This document shows, in pieces, positions 35,572 through 47,070 of a stretch of DNA of 64,000 nt. Source of the stretch: Euryodendron excelsum (lineage: Eukaryota; Streptophyta; Magnoliopsida; Ericales; Pentaphylacaceae); contig CM065384.1 of NCBI GenBank assembly GCA_033060915.1, positions 18,305,001-18,369,000 of the forward strand, written 5' to 3'. Below the pieces are notes generated by a model. That model was given only the letters and a program-made list of their open reading frames with translations, had not been told where the DNA came from and did no database searches. A program made the translations under genes and the position numbers. Positions within the stretch are counted from its first letter, which is position 1. Every line of letters starts with the position of its first letter.

Positions 35572-36850
35572 ATGGTCGAGACTAGGAGTACTGAGGGTAC
35601 AGTTGGGGTGGGGGCTTCTCAAACTCTGGCTCAGTTTCAGCAGCTCCAACAAGAGCATGCTAGGAAGGAGAGAGAGGGAGTATGATACTACTCGTTTCTG
35701 GGGGAGAGCTCAGGAACGAGAATTTGGATGGGTTTGGGTTGCCCGTAAGGTGGTAGTGGAGAGGCATTGGACCGTGAGTCAGTTTGATGGTGAGACTTAT
35801 GGTTGGCTCAAGCCATTGACCGATTGCCAGTGGTTAGGGTTAGCTTCCTTTAGAGGCCAGTACTTAGCCACTCTCGTGGCAAAGTTCATGGCCAACATTT
35901 CATCAGACCCCGTTGGTGGCGACAAGCATATTATTCGCTCTTAGGTTTGAGGTAGGGATGTTGTTATCACCCTAGATTCCTTTGCCGAGGAGTTTGGTTT
36001 ATCGAGGGTTGCTAACCCTCAGTTCTCTTATGTTGGGGAGCACCCACCATCTCATGAGGAGATGTGTGCCGAGATTCTAGCACCAAGAGAGTCCTGGACT
36101 GCTTGTTAGATCAGGATTAAGCAGCTTGCCCCCAGATACCACCCGTTGTTCCTTTGGACATGCTATTTGATCTTTCCACTGGGGAGGATGGTGGAGTGTA
36201 GTAGGATGCGGGGGCAGTTGATGTGGGTTATTGGCATGGGTAGGACTATTGACTTGCCCCACTTCATGTATATGGCACTGTGGGCTGGGACCCAAGTTGC
36301 TACTCCCCAGTCCAGCATCCCTTTTGGTTGCTTTCTGACAACGAGGATTAGGGTGGTTGGGGTTAGCGTTGCAGATGTTGTCCTGCTTTCCTCCTCGACT
36401 GACATAGACTGGAAGACAGAGAAGAGGGCGGCAGGGCAGTTGTCGAAGAAGGGGGGGTCAGCTAGTTCAGCTCACTCATCTTCTCAGCAGCTGCCTTCTC
36501 AGACACAGGCCGATACCCAGCCAAGGGAGCAGCGACAACATCAGACAGAGCAGCCCCAGGCTCAGGCTCAGGATCAGGAGGAGCCAGCTCAGGGGACGTT
36601 ACTTCAGACTTTGGCAGCCATCCAGGAGCAGCTGACCACTCAGTAGACAGAGCGCCAGCAGTGGCAGGCCGACATTATGGCTAGATTAGATCTCCAAGAC
36701 ACTGCCATTGCTACACTTCAGGGTCAGCTGACTAACATTCAGCAGCAGCAGCAGACACAGTCCACTCGACTCCAGGAGATTATCCAGCACCTTGGACAGC
36801 CTCCTCCGGATGATGATAGGGCCTTCTTTTCTGATCTCCAGTTAGATTAG
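35572..36850 (+). pseudogene. Plant-transposon-protein (Athila ORF1-type) extra gene of element C
   Basis: ATG 35572 starts METRSTEG-like sequence with a short coiled coil (QFQQLQQEHARKERE), then shifts frame near 35680. The central domain includes ATLVAKFMANI, VITLDSFAEEFGL (about 35965), RYHPLFLW, MGRTIDLPHFMYMALWA and IPFGCFL. It is followed by a Gln/Ser-rich stretch, a predicted helix (TLQTLAAIQEQLT) and an acidic end (DDDRAFFSDLQLD) with TAG at 36848. Stops near 35942 and 36646 and at least one frameshift disable it. Its homologue in B is at 11935-13023. Function unknown; such genes have sometimes been called env-like, but I see no signal peptide or membrane segment. Confidence 0.7.
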
Positions 36851-37739
36851 ATGCATTGTGCACTTCATAGCATTTCATTTCATATGATGTATCTAAATCT
36901 TTTTTATTATAGTAGATGTATTTATTTTTGAGTTGTTTGTATAGTGATCTTTCCTATTATGGCATACCCCTTTTTTGTATACATTTATTGTATTCTTTTG
37001 TCTATCCCGGGTATATTTTGGCATTTCAGTTACAGGTATACTTTTTGATTGATATCCATATTGCATGTATTGTTCCGACCGAGGTAATAGGTATTATATG
37101 GTATTCGTATCGCTTTTTGCTATAACTTGACACCTTAGCTATGTCCTTAATTGTTGATATCATTTCTTTTTGGATCTTTGTGATGGAGGTGTCAAGGTCG
37201 TTTCAAACAAGTACCATACCATGTTTTTTATTAAATTTGAGTTGATGATTAACCCACCTTAGAGATTATGATACATTGCAAGTTTTTAGTATAAAATCAT
37301 TATAAGAGTGAATCACACTAACATGTTATGTGATGCCTTGTGTTTCATTCTTATGTATGCATGTCCTTATAAGGTGGAGATTTTTACCGTGTGAGCGTTA
37401 TAGCCTATTTATCGCCTTTGAAGAGTGAATCACATTTATTCAAAATTATTTTTGTTGATCCTCATTCACTGAATAGCTTCATTATATTTGATTTTGGTTT
37501 ACATGTTCGAGTGTTAGATAGATTTATTGACCCGTTATACACTTTTGAAGTTTTGATTTGTTGTATTCTTTGGATTCTAAACACATCGATCATTTCATTC
37601 CATTGAGCCATTTTATGTGTATTTTTCTTCTTCTTAATGTTCATATGCATGTGCATAAGTTTAAAGTTGTCAATACCAATTGCTGCATTGCTCTTACATT
37701 TGTAAAGTTGGAAGTGTATGGAGTTGAAGAGTAAAGAAA

Positions 37740-37772
<33 letters not shown>

Positions 37773-38450
37773 AAGGGATGAAAAGGTGTATCCAACAAAA
37801 AAAAAAAATCAAATACAAAAGAAGTGAGGTGAAGGAAGATTGCAAAAGTGATTCAAAAGATTGGAAGTGCGGACATGAATATCATTGATCATCATGTGTA
37901 ATGCGCATGCATATGTTGAAACCTTTTACCACTTTCTATCCTCTTACATGGCTCTTCTTTCATTCATCACCCTTATGGCCTTCATATCCAAAGATACATG
38001 AATCTTTAGTTCAATTGTGTATAAGGCATTAATGTCAATTTTCTAGATTATGCTTAAGCTGTGAATATTCCTTCATGAAACTATGCTAAGTTGATACACT
38101 TACAATTTATTCGTTTTTGGTTTTGGAATTGCTCTACTTGCATGATTTATACATTTACTTGTTAAAAAAGCTTTCCATTGAGGGACTATGAGTGTTCATG
38201 TTCAAAGTTGAGTGTATGTCTTGTGAGACTTGGATCGAAGCATCAAGGACGTAATTGTATGAGTTATGAGCCATTAGGGTCATATGTTATTGGTAGTATG
38301 CGTCAATGTGTTTTGTTTCTTCCATGCTTTATGCCTTTACCTTGTAATGGTTCATAACCTAGGTGGATGGAGATTTGACTTGAATAAGGTTAATACATGT
38401 GTATATTTTTGTTTTTCCTCTCATACTTTGATAGGGACTATCAAAGGCTT
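36851..38450 (+). other. Long 3' untranslated region of element C
   Basis: 1.6 kb, T-rich, no credible ORF. It contains a (TA)n(GA)n microsatellite (37741-37772). It ends in the terminal PPT. Nothing else recognised. Confidence 0.6.
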
Positions 38451-38463
38451 AGTTGGGGGGTGT
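38451..38463 (+). promoter_or_regulatory. Terminal polypurine tract of element C
   Basis: AGTTGGGGGGTGT immediately before the 3' LTR start TGATTACT. The element-B internal tract at 13490-13481 (minus) begins with the same AGTTGGGGGG. Confidence 0.8.
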
Positions 38464-39954
38464 TGATTACTGACAGAAATAGTAATCTCTAGGCCTAAAT
38501 TGTTGGTTGATTAGTTGAATTTCAGTGTTAATTTAGTATTTTAACTCCTAAAATGCATTAAAACTCTTTTTGTGCACTTTTTACAGGAATTGGAGCTTAA
38601 ACCAAGGCAAACAGGCAAATATGGGAATGACCGATCGATCGAACGGTCCACAGAACGTTCGATCGGCCGATTGATCGCCAGACTCACCGATCAATCTGAG
38701 ATCTCTGTTCGGATCTCTGCAGCAAACTTCAGAGAGGGAGCTTTTTCGATCAATCGGCCGTTCCATCGGTGACGTCGGAACTCCCTCAATAGATGACACA
38801 AATGCAAACTTCAAAGAGGTCGATTTTGCATTCGATCGGGCGATCGATAGCCATTGACCGTTCGATCGACTGTTCGATCGGACGTCGCCACCAATCGATC
38901 GGTCTGTACAGACTCTGTTTTTTTGTAGAGTATAAAAGCTGCATATACAGGATAAAGAGAGGAGAATCGAAAATCTGCAGATCTGGACAGTAGGAGTAGC
39001 ATCCAAAAGAGAACTTTTGATATTTTGTAAGGTTTCTTAGATAGTTTTACTTTAATGGTTTGTAATGTTGTCATTTATTGCTTTTGGATCATTGTAAATG
39101 AATGTTTGATATATGAAGTGAATATTTCTCTACTCTTTCTAGCCATTTTCTCTCATTTTCTTGCAATTTTCCCTCACTTTCTTAGCAACCAAACACTAGT
39201 TCTACATAGTTTAATGGTAGATTTGTCTTCTTTTATGCTCTTTGACATGGATTTTAGTAGCTAAATATCCCTTGGATGTAGTTGTGAAGATCCACCAAAG
39301 ATCTTCAAAGGGTTAAAAATGAGTTGTATGAACTTTAAAGTCATATCCTTAAAATTCCATGGTTCCATTTGATTTAGTAGGAGATTCATTAGAAAAACTT
39401 AGATTCATAACCCCTTGGCGATATTTATGCACAAATCAATGTTTGGTATAGGTATTGCACATGTCTAAGGTTTGATTCTAGGGTGCCAAACCTAGATTTC
39501 CTCTTTATGCTCAATCAAACAAAAACCCACATTTTTATAGTCGACATTTTCCGAATCAAGAATCCAAGGTGCAATTCTTGATTTGAGTTATAAACCTCTC
39601 ATTAGAAACCCTTGTTATGAATTGGTGGATTGAAACAACCATGTCCAAGCTTTTTCCTAATTACATAAAACTAGATTTTATTACCTTCATTAGTTATTAA
39701 GTTATTGCATTAAACATTGAACCACCATCATCTCAAAACCAACATATTTTCGGTCTCTTTTATATTAGGAAAAGAAAAGAATTTTCATTTGCAATCCATT
39801 AAGATAAGTGGCCATGCTAATTGAGCTTTGTTGCTATATTTGTAGAATTCCCTTGGGAGAGAACGACACCGGATCCTCCGGTTTTTACTACATGTGCAAC
39901 CTCCGTATTCTTGCGGAGTGACTCCGGTTGTGAAGCACATCTGGAGGCGTGTCA
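38464..39954 (+). repeat. 3' LTR of element C
   Basis: 1,491 bp partner of 27323-28809. The palindrome cluster is at 38630-38905 and TATAAAAG at 38931-38938. It differs from the 5' LTR by scattered transitions and by an indel within the palindrome array. Followed by the TSD CTGGA. Confidence 0.93.
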
Positions 39955-39959
39955 CTGGA

Positions 39960-40287
39960 CTACCGTTCGAATGGTGCATCGAACGCACTTCGGACGAAAA
40001 ATCTTCTCTTTGTATTTTTCGAACGCATTTTGAATCTAATTCTAACGTGAAAGTGTTCGACGTACCATTCGAACACTACTGCATACTGTTCAAACTCCCT
40101 TGAGCACCGTTCGAACACCGAATCTGTTTTAGCCCGAATTTGTCCCTTTTTAAGGTAGGATTCCTGAAAAGACAGCCACAAGACTAAATTAATAATGAAT
40201 TAGGATTAAAATAACATAACTAAACATATTATAAAGCTAAAAATTTGCTAATTAAGGCATCTAGATTGCACTTTTAGTGTACAATCA
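39960..40287 (-). mobile_element. 5' LTR of element B, part 2 (upstream end)
   Basis: Continuation of 26340-27322 across element C. On the minus strand it starts TGATTGTACACTAAAAGTG at 40287 and carries more CCGTTCGAA-type boxes (39962-40125). Total LTR length is about 1.31 kb. Right of it lies LTR copy 4, so B probably inserted into copy 4. A TSD cannot be tested because B's other end is lost. Confidence 0.75.
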
Positions 40288-41699
40288 TTTGGTTGACCTA
40301 GGGTTAACTTACCAAGGTTAGGTTAACCTAGGACTAAGATGACCTAGGATTAACTAACTAAGGTTAGGTTAACATAGGATTTGGTTGACTCAGGGTCAAG
40401 TTAACCTATGGTTGAAGGACAGTTTTGAACTAGGGTTTGGACCTTAGTGGTTTTAGAAAGGTGGTTTTATGCATGAAATTTGAAAGTATGTTTTGAAAAT
40501 CATTTTATGAAAGCCACTTAAGTGAGAGTTGGGGTTCTATGGTAGATATTTGGAAACCACTCAAGAAAGGGTTGCTTTGGAACCATTTCACCCATAAACT
40601 TAAGAAAGCAAAACTTGTGAAAATCAACACTGAATAAATAGTTTTGAAGACTTGAAAATTAAAGAAAATGATCCTTTGAGAATTAGTTTTGGAAAAGAGG
40701 TTTTAGAAAACCACTTTTAATAAGTTGAAGACCACTCTAAAGAATAAGGGGTTCATATGGTTGATTTGAAGGAAATCACTCCAAAGAGGACTCCATGTGT
40801 CCATTCCAACTACAATATTCAAGAGAGCAAAACTTCTAAAATTCAAGGTGAAAATGATGATTTAGAGAACTCATTTTATGCAAGGTGAATAAAGTGCAAT
40901 TTTGAAAATTCTTTTTGAACGGAATTGTTTTGAAAATCATTTTAAAGAGAATAGAGCCAACTCCAATGAACTAGGGTTCGTATGGTCAAGATAATGGGGA
41001 GACCATTTAAGAGAGAGTTCCAAGTGACCATTTCAACCACAAAATTCAAAAGAGTAAAGCCCTTGAAAATCAACATAGAAGAAGAGGGTTTGAAAGCTAT
41101 TTTAATTCAACTTTGAAAAGCAAGAAAATGTAGAGTTGCAAAATGAAGTCAAGGGACTTAAAGAGGGTTTTGTGAGGGGTAGAAATTGAGAGTTTAACCT
41201 AGGCTTCAAGGAACCAATTCTAGAACCATTTTTAGGGAATTATTTGAATATGGGATTTGAGAATGCCATAGAAATAGAGATAGTGAGAGCTTTAGGAAAA
41301 TGAAAACAAAGCCAAGCATGCAAAACGTGAACAAGATAATTATATGCAAAAGGGTCATGAAATCAAGAAGATGTGGATTAAAATAGAGAATAGCCTAAGT
41401 AGGCTAGGAGGGAGAAAAGAGGAGTGGGGGTTGCAAAAATGTAAAGAGAATACTACATTTTGCCTCAAACACGTTCAAATCTCCATGGATGCCTTGACTT
41501 GAGCTTAAATAGCATTAACAAGGCTTTAAGGGGCTAGGATGAGGTTTTCTATGGTATTGAAGGCTATAAAGGTGTAGCGTATGGGTTAGAGTGAGATGAA
41601 ATCTAGCCTAAGTGTTTGAAGTGTGGAATGTATATAGGAATTCAAGGTTTTGGAACAGTTTTAGCAGAGCTTCACTATCAATTTCGATTCTGGAATATG
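40288..41699 (-). mobile_element. Diverged Ogre-like LTR copy 4, R-U5 part
   Basis: Purine-rich low-complexity sequence of the same style as copies 1-3. Near 41310-41405 it aligns with copy 3 around 44430-44480 (AAGCATGCAAA, then GATTAAAA and AGAGAA). GGTTAACCTAGG-type motifs recur at 40300-40410. Cut at 41699 by solo LTR copy 3 (41695-41699 is one TSD copy) and at 40288 by element B. Confidence 0.6.
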
Positions 41700-44600
41700 T
41701 GTCGCGCCCAGATTTTTCGCACTCAAGGAATACTCACACAAGCGGGAAAAATGTTGTACTCTCTCGTTAGAACTCATCCTCCTCGAAGAATGAGTGTGAG
41801 TAGGTTTGAATTGAAAATTGGGTTTGAATAAAGGGCTTTTGAAAAAGATTTGGAGTCGCCACCTAACTTGATTAAAGTGAGTTAGGTCACATAAAAATTA
41901 AGCATAATCCGAAGACTACACTTAGGGTTTTTGGAAAAGGTTTTTGAAAATATCTCCTCAAGAGAGGGTTTTTTAGGAAAACAGGTTGTTTGCCAACCTT
42001 TGAAAAACATTTAGCCCTTTTGAAAAAATAACTCCGTTTTTGTTCTTTGAAATCAGTGATCCTAGGTTCAGAGGTTGGTTACGTGTAGGGAAGACGCACT
42101 AAGCCATCACCCTACTCAGCCCTTTCAGTACCTACATGTCAATCTACCCTAAATTCACCTATGAGAGTCTTTAACTAACTAATGTTCAATCCTATCCACT
42201 TTTAAAAAGGAATTTTTGAAAAGAAACTAACATGATGGATGATATGAAAGTGCAAGAAAAGAGAATTGAAAAATAGATTTGGAAATAAATTGATTTGATT
42301 TGAAAAGGAAGAGATGGAAGTTTGAATTTGGAAAGAAGGTTTTATAAATTGAAAATAGAAATTTGAAATTGAAAATTTGAAAATTGATTGAAAATTTGAA
42401 AAGATTGTCGAATTTGAAATTTGAAAAATGTGAAAATAGAAATTTGAAAAATGTTATGAAACTTGAGATTTGAAACATGTTGTGACCGCACCCATGAGGG
42501 TTGCCTACGTATCCTTTTCGAGGAATCAGGTCAGTCATAGTTTGGACAAGAGTCCGATTGAGAATAGAAGAGTTGATTGGAAGAAAGAGATTGAATTGGA
42601 AATTGAATTGGAAATTTGAGAGATTGAACTTTGATTGGAAAATTTGAAAATTGGAATTTAGAATTTTTGGAATTGAAAAGATTAGATTTTGATTTGAAAA
42701 GATAGAACTTGGAAGAAAAATTTAGACTTATTTTGGAAAGACGAAGGTTTAAGAAACCTAGACTTAGGAAAGAGACTTAGGAAATATTTGACTCGGCATG
42801 GAAGGTTTAAGAGATTAGGAAAGATTGGATTTAGGAAATGTTTGAATTAGGAAAGGTTCAAATTAGGAAAGTGTCATCTTAGGAAAGTTTCAATTTAGAA
42901 AAATTTTGAAATAGGAAAGTGTTGAATTTAGAAATGTTTTGAATTTAGAAAGTTTTAGATTTGGAAAGATTTTGAAATTTAGGAAAGTTTAGAATTTAGA
43001 AAGGACTAGAGGTTTAGGAAGATTTAACTTAAGAAAGTTTTGAATTTAGGAAGCTTTGAATTTGAAAAGAGTCGAAATTTAGAAAGTTTAAGATTTAGAA
43101 AGTTTTAGAGTTTTAGAAAATCTTGAGATTAGGAAAGGTTTGAGTTTAGGAAAAATTTGAAAACTTAGGTTTGGAAAGTTAAAATTTGGAAAGGGATAGA
43201 ATTAGGAAAGAGTGGAGTTAGGAAGGATGTGGAAATTAAGTTTTTAAATTTAGGAAAGATTTTTATGTTCAAGTTTTGGAAACTTAAGATTTAGGAAAGA
43301 AGAAGATTAGGAAGGAGTTGAACTAGGGAAGATTTGGATTAGGAAGGGATTAGATTTTGTTTCTAAAAGAGAAGGTTTGATTTTGTTTTAAAAAAACAGA
43401 GGATTGGATCTAGTTTCCTAAACGGGTCGATTGGATTTGGTTTCCTAAAAGGAAGATTGGATTTGGTTTCCTAAAGGGAAGATTGGATTTAACAAGGATT
43501 TGGAAAGGGAGGTTTTGGAAACCCTAGATTTGGAAAACTATAGTTTTGACGTAGAAAATAGGTTTTGGAAACATGTATAGTGTTGATGTAGAAAACAAGA
43601 GGTTTTGGAAACCTAGGTTTTAAAGCAAGATTGAAAATCACGTTTTGGGAAAGAAAATTAGGGTTTCCTAAACATGAGTTCTAGGACTTGGCTTGGGCTC
43701 TAAGGAAAGAGCTTTTTAGAAAGTGCGTTTTTTCGAAACGAGAATTTTGGAAGGAAATCCTAGAGAGAAGTTTCTAGAGGAAAAATTTTGGAAAGAGAGT
43801 TTTTTTTTTTAGAAAGATTTTTGGAGAGAGTTTTTCTAGGAAAGAGACCTAGGAAACGTTTTTGGAAAGTGGACTTTGAAGAGAGCGTTTTGGAAAGGAA
43901 TTGAAAAGGAAGTTTTGAAAATAGATTTTTGGAGGGAGTTTTTGAAAACAAACTTGGAAAGGAGAGCTTTTTTGGGAAGCATGTTGAAAAAGAGGGTTTT
44001 AAAAAGAGAGACTTTAGAAAAGAGAGTTTTTAGAAGGTGTAAAAACATCTCACTTTCCTAAAGTAATTCTAACTATAAGAGGGCTAGAACCGCTTTAGGA
44101 AAGCGATTTTGTAAACAAGAAGATTTGAAAATATGGACCATATTGGTCACTTTGAATGTAACACTTTCCTAAAGAAACCCTAGCCCTGGAAAAGCTAGAA
44201 TCACCCTAGGATTGTAATTTTGAAAACAAGTTTTGAAAAAGAAAGATTTTGATGCAATTTTGAAAACAACTTTGAAAACGATTTTGAACTTGTTAAGGCT
44301 TCACCACATAATCAAGGGGGCCGAACCCACGTGGTCTCCGGTTAGACTAGAAGAAAGCCCCTGACACGGTGACCCTCCAATAGTCTAATCCTACACATAG
44401 ACTGGGAGTCCCCTTGTTTCAAGCATGCAAAGAAAGCTGGGGAAAGAGATGGGAGATTAAAACAGAGAAAACCCAAAAGCCTACCTTGTGTCTTGTTTAT
44501 TTTGCGTGACTTGCTTGTCTTCGGTCTCGATCTTGATCTTCGTCTTCAATCTTTAAGAGTTTTCTTCAATCTTCAAACTTTAGATGGCAGCTCTTCAAGT

Positions 44601-46589
44601 CTTCAAAGGAGGGTTGGAGGCTAGTGTATAAGTGTATGGGGATGTGTATGAGTGTATAGAAGGCTAAGGTTTAGTGTATGGTGGCTAGGGTTTGGAAAAC
44701 CTAAGGAAACTAGGGTTTTGAGAGTGCACGAGCTCTGTATATCAAAATATATGATTTTTAAATTGAGTTTTCGGACCTCTTTCGCACTGGAAGAGACTCT
44801 GTATTTATAGAGGTTGGACAAACCTGGTGCCTGTTGAAGTGGCACCAGGGCAAAATTGCTTTTAGCGCCACTCTTAGTGGTGCCAGGTCAATTCTTGGCT
44901 TGGCGCCACTACTAGTGGTGCCAGCTAGTTAGGAAAGTATTTAGGTCGGCAAGCAACGTATCTTTGACTAGATTTGGGCGCCTGTACTAATGACTACCAA
45001 GCAATTTTTAGCCTGGCTTTACTAGGAGTGACTCCGGAAAGTCCGGGAATGATCTAAGGGACCGGGATTGGCCCGGAAGAGCCAAAAAGGGGCAGAAACA
45101 CTTAGAATAATGTCCTGGAGGTATTTGACTTGAAAGATGAGGATATGATGTGTCGGAAGAATTGGCCGGGCCTTTAGGGGCAAAACGGTCAACTGGATCG
45201 GAAAGCTGCCGGGACGGACTTGGACTGTCCCAAAAGAAGACTTAAGATTTGGAAACATTATTCAAAATGTTCCCAAAGGTTTCCGGTTTAAGACTCAGAG
45301 CCGGTGTGGTCGGAAAAGGTAACTGGCCCACCAGGGGCAAAACAGTCATTCTGCACCGAGTTTGCCGAAACTGACTCAGAATGATCTAAAAAGATAAAGA
45401 AAGGTTGAGAATAATATAAGAAGCAATCTCAAAATATTATCAATTTGATACCCAGAGCCGGTGTGGTCGAAAAAGGAGACCGGCCCACTAGGGGCAAAAC
45501 GGTCATTTTTGTACCGGGTTGGCCGGAACTGACTCGGAATGATTCGAAAGGATAAAGAAAGGTTGAGAATACTATAAGAAGAATTCTCGGGAGGTTACCG
45601 GTTTGATACCCAGAGCCGGTGTGGTTAGAAAAAGAGACCGGCTCACTAGGGGCAAAACAGTCATTTTGAACCAAGTTAGCTGGAACTGACTCAGAATGAT
45701 CTGGAAAGGTAAAGAAAGGTTGAGAATACTATAAGAAGCACTCCTGAGAAGTTACTAAAGGGGACTTAGCACCTTAGAAGTCAATTTTCTCAAAAGGCGT
45801 GCCCAAACGAACATTTTTGTATTGGCGGGCTAGCAGGCGCCAAAGGTGGACCGTTCTACCATCTAGGGGATTTGGGGTCTCGTCTCGGTCGACAGGTTTA
45901 AAGGGACTTACCGTTTCAAAGAGGTTTTCTTCAAAAAAACGTATTGGACCGTCTCAAGGTATAAACTGTCTCGAGACAAGGATTGGAATTGGAAAGGGGA
46001 CTTACCGTCTTCTGAAAGATGTGCCTGATTTGGAACCGTCTTGAGGAATAAACTGTCTCAAGAGAGGGATTGGAAAGGGGACTTACCATCTTCGGAAAGA
46101 TGTGCCTGATTTGGAACCGTCTCGAGGAATAAACTGTCTCGAGAGAGGGATTGGAAAGGGGACTTACCGTCTTTGGAAAGACGTGCCTGATTGGAATCGT
46201 CTCGAGGAATAAACTGTCTCGAGAGAGGGATTGGAAATGGGACTTATTGTCTTCGAAAAGACGTGCCTGATTGGAACCGTCTCGAGGAATAAACTATCTC
46301 GAGAGAGGGATTGGAAAGGGGACTTACCGTCTTCGAAAAGACGTGCCTGATTTGGAACCATCTCGAGGAATAAACTATCTCGAGAGAGGGATTAGAATTG
46401 GAAAGAACAATGCCCCTAAGGGCATTTTGGTCATTTTGCCTCTATTTAGGCCTGGTGGGCTTATGAAGCGATAGACAGACGGGATTTGGACTTAGAGAGT
46501 TGGTTTCGATTGAAATATGCCCACAATGACTTAAACACAAGTCTGGACGGAGTGTAGACTGCCGAGCGGTCAAAAATGGGGTGCTTACA
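41700..46589 (-). mobile_element. Solo giant Ogre-like LTR, copy 3 (4.9 kb)
   Basis: Minus strand TGTAAGCACCCC (46589) to GGGCGCGACA (41700), flanked by the exact 5-bp duplication ATATG (41695-41699, 46590-46594). U3 is 46589 to about 44811, with an 83-bp tandem array and 158-bp repeats. GGCGCC-type half-palindromes lie at 44863-44925 and the TATA box CTATAAATAC at 44810-44801. R-U5 is purine-rich on the plus strand. It is inserted about 20-25 bp downstream of the TATA box of copy 4. Confidence 0.95.
45960..46395 (-). repeat. About 83-bp tandem array in U3 of LTR copy 3
   Basis: Five to six units, each with a CTCGAGGAATAAACTGTCTC core, a GGATTGGAAAGGGGACTTAC block and an AAAGACGTGCCTGATT block. 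Copy 2 has only two or three such modules, with 29-bp repeats filling the space instead. Confidence 0.85.
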
Positions 46590-46594
46590 ATATG

Positions 46595-47070
46595 TAAAAA
46601 GGGAGGCTTATATTTATAGGCAATCTAGGGAGACCTGCCACATGTAGGACATACGCTGGGCAAAATTTGCCCTAGCGCATTTGCTACATGTGCTAATATT
46701 GTTTTACTGGCAGAATGCCAAGTGGCACTCATTGTACTGGCTAAATCTTAAGGGCTAAGCAAAGTTTGATCGATCTGATCAAAATCTAAGCGCATGTAGC
46801 ATATGCTCTGCCGCTGGGAATGTTCGTTTAAACTTTGTCTCGCTAATTATGCCAACTAAAAAGGATTCGGGGAAATCAGTCGTGTTCATGGTGTTCTCCT
46901 AGGGTTTTTCGTGAGCTTTCAAGTTTTAGAAAGCTTGAAAGGTGTTTGGAAGTGTGAGATATCGTCTCGGGAAGTGTGCATGGAAAGACATTTTTGCAGA
47001 GCGTTTGTGATACGCTCTGTGGGGTTCAAAGTAGCCGTTTGTGTGCCACATGATCTAGGTCTTCGGGAAG
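46595..47070 (-). mobile_element. LTR copy 4, promoter-proximal part
   Basis: Minus strand: a TATA box CCTATAAATATA at 46620-46609 just upstream of the insertion point of copy 3, and U3 sequence to 47070, where solo LTR D interrupts it. The 47066-47070 GGAAG is one TSD copy of D. Confidence 0.6.

Larger units (their letters stand above)
27323..39954 (+). mobile_element. Element C: complete Athila-like Ty3/gypsy retrotransposon, 12.6 kb
   Basis: Two LTRs (27323-28809 and 38464-39954), a PBS, gag, PR, RT, RNase H, IN, an extra gene and a PPT, all in order. Flanked by a 5-bp duplication with one mismatch (CTAGA 27318-27322, CTGGA 39955-39959). The LTRs look about 95 percent identical on the stretches compared by eye, which suggests an insertion a few million years old under usual plant rates. 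A handful of stops and frameshifts make it non-autonomous now. It sits in the palindromic upstream block of B's 5' LTR. Confidence 0.93.

Noticed and set aside
35572..36850. Extra gene of element C as a retroviral-type envelope
   Set aside because: No signal peptide, transmembrane segment or fusion-like region is visible. It matches the plant-transposon-protein type instead.
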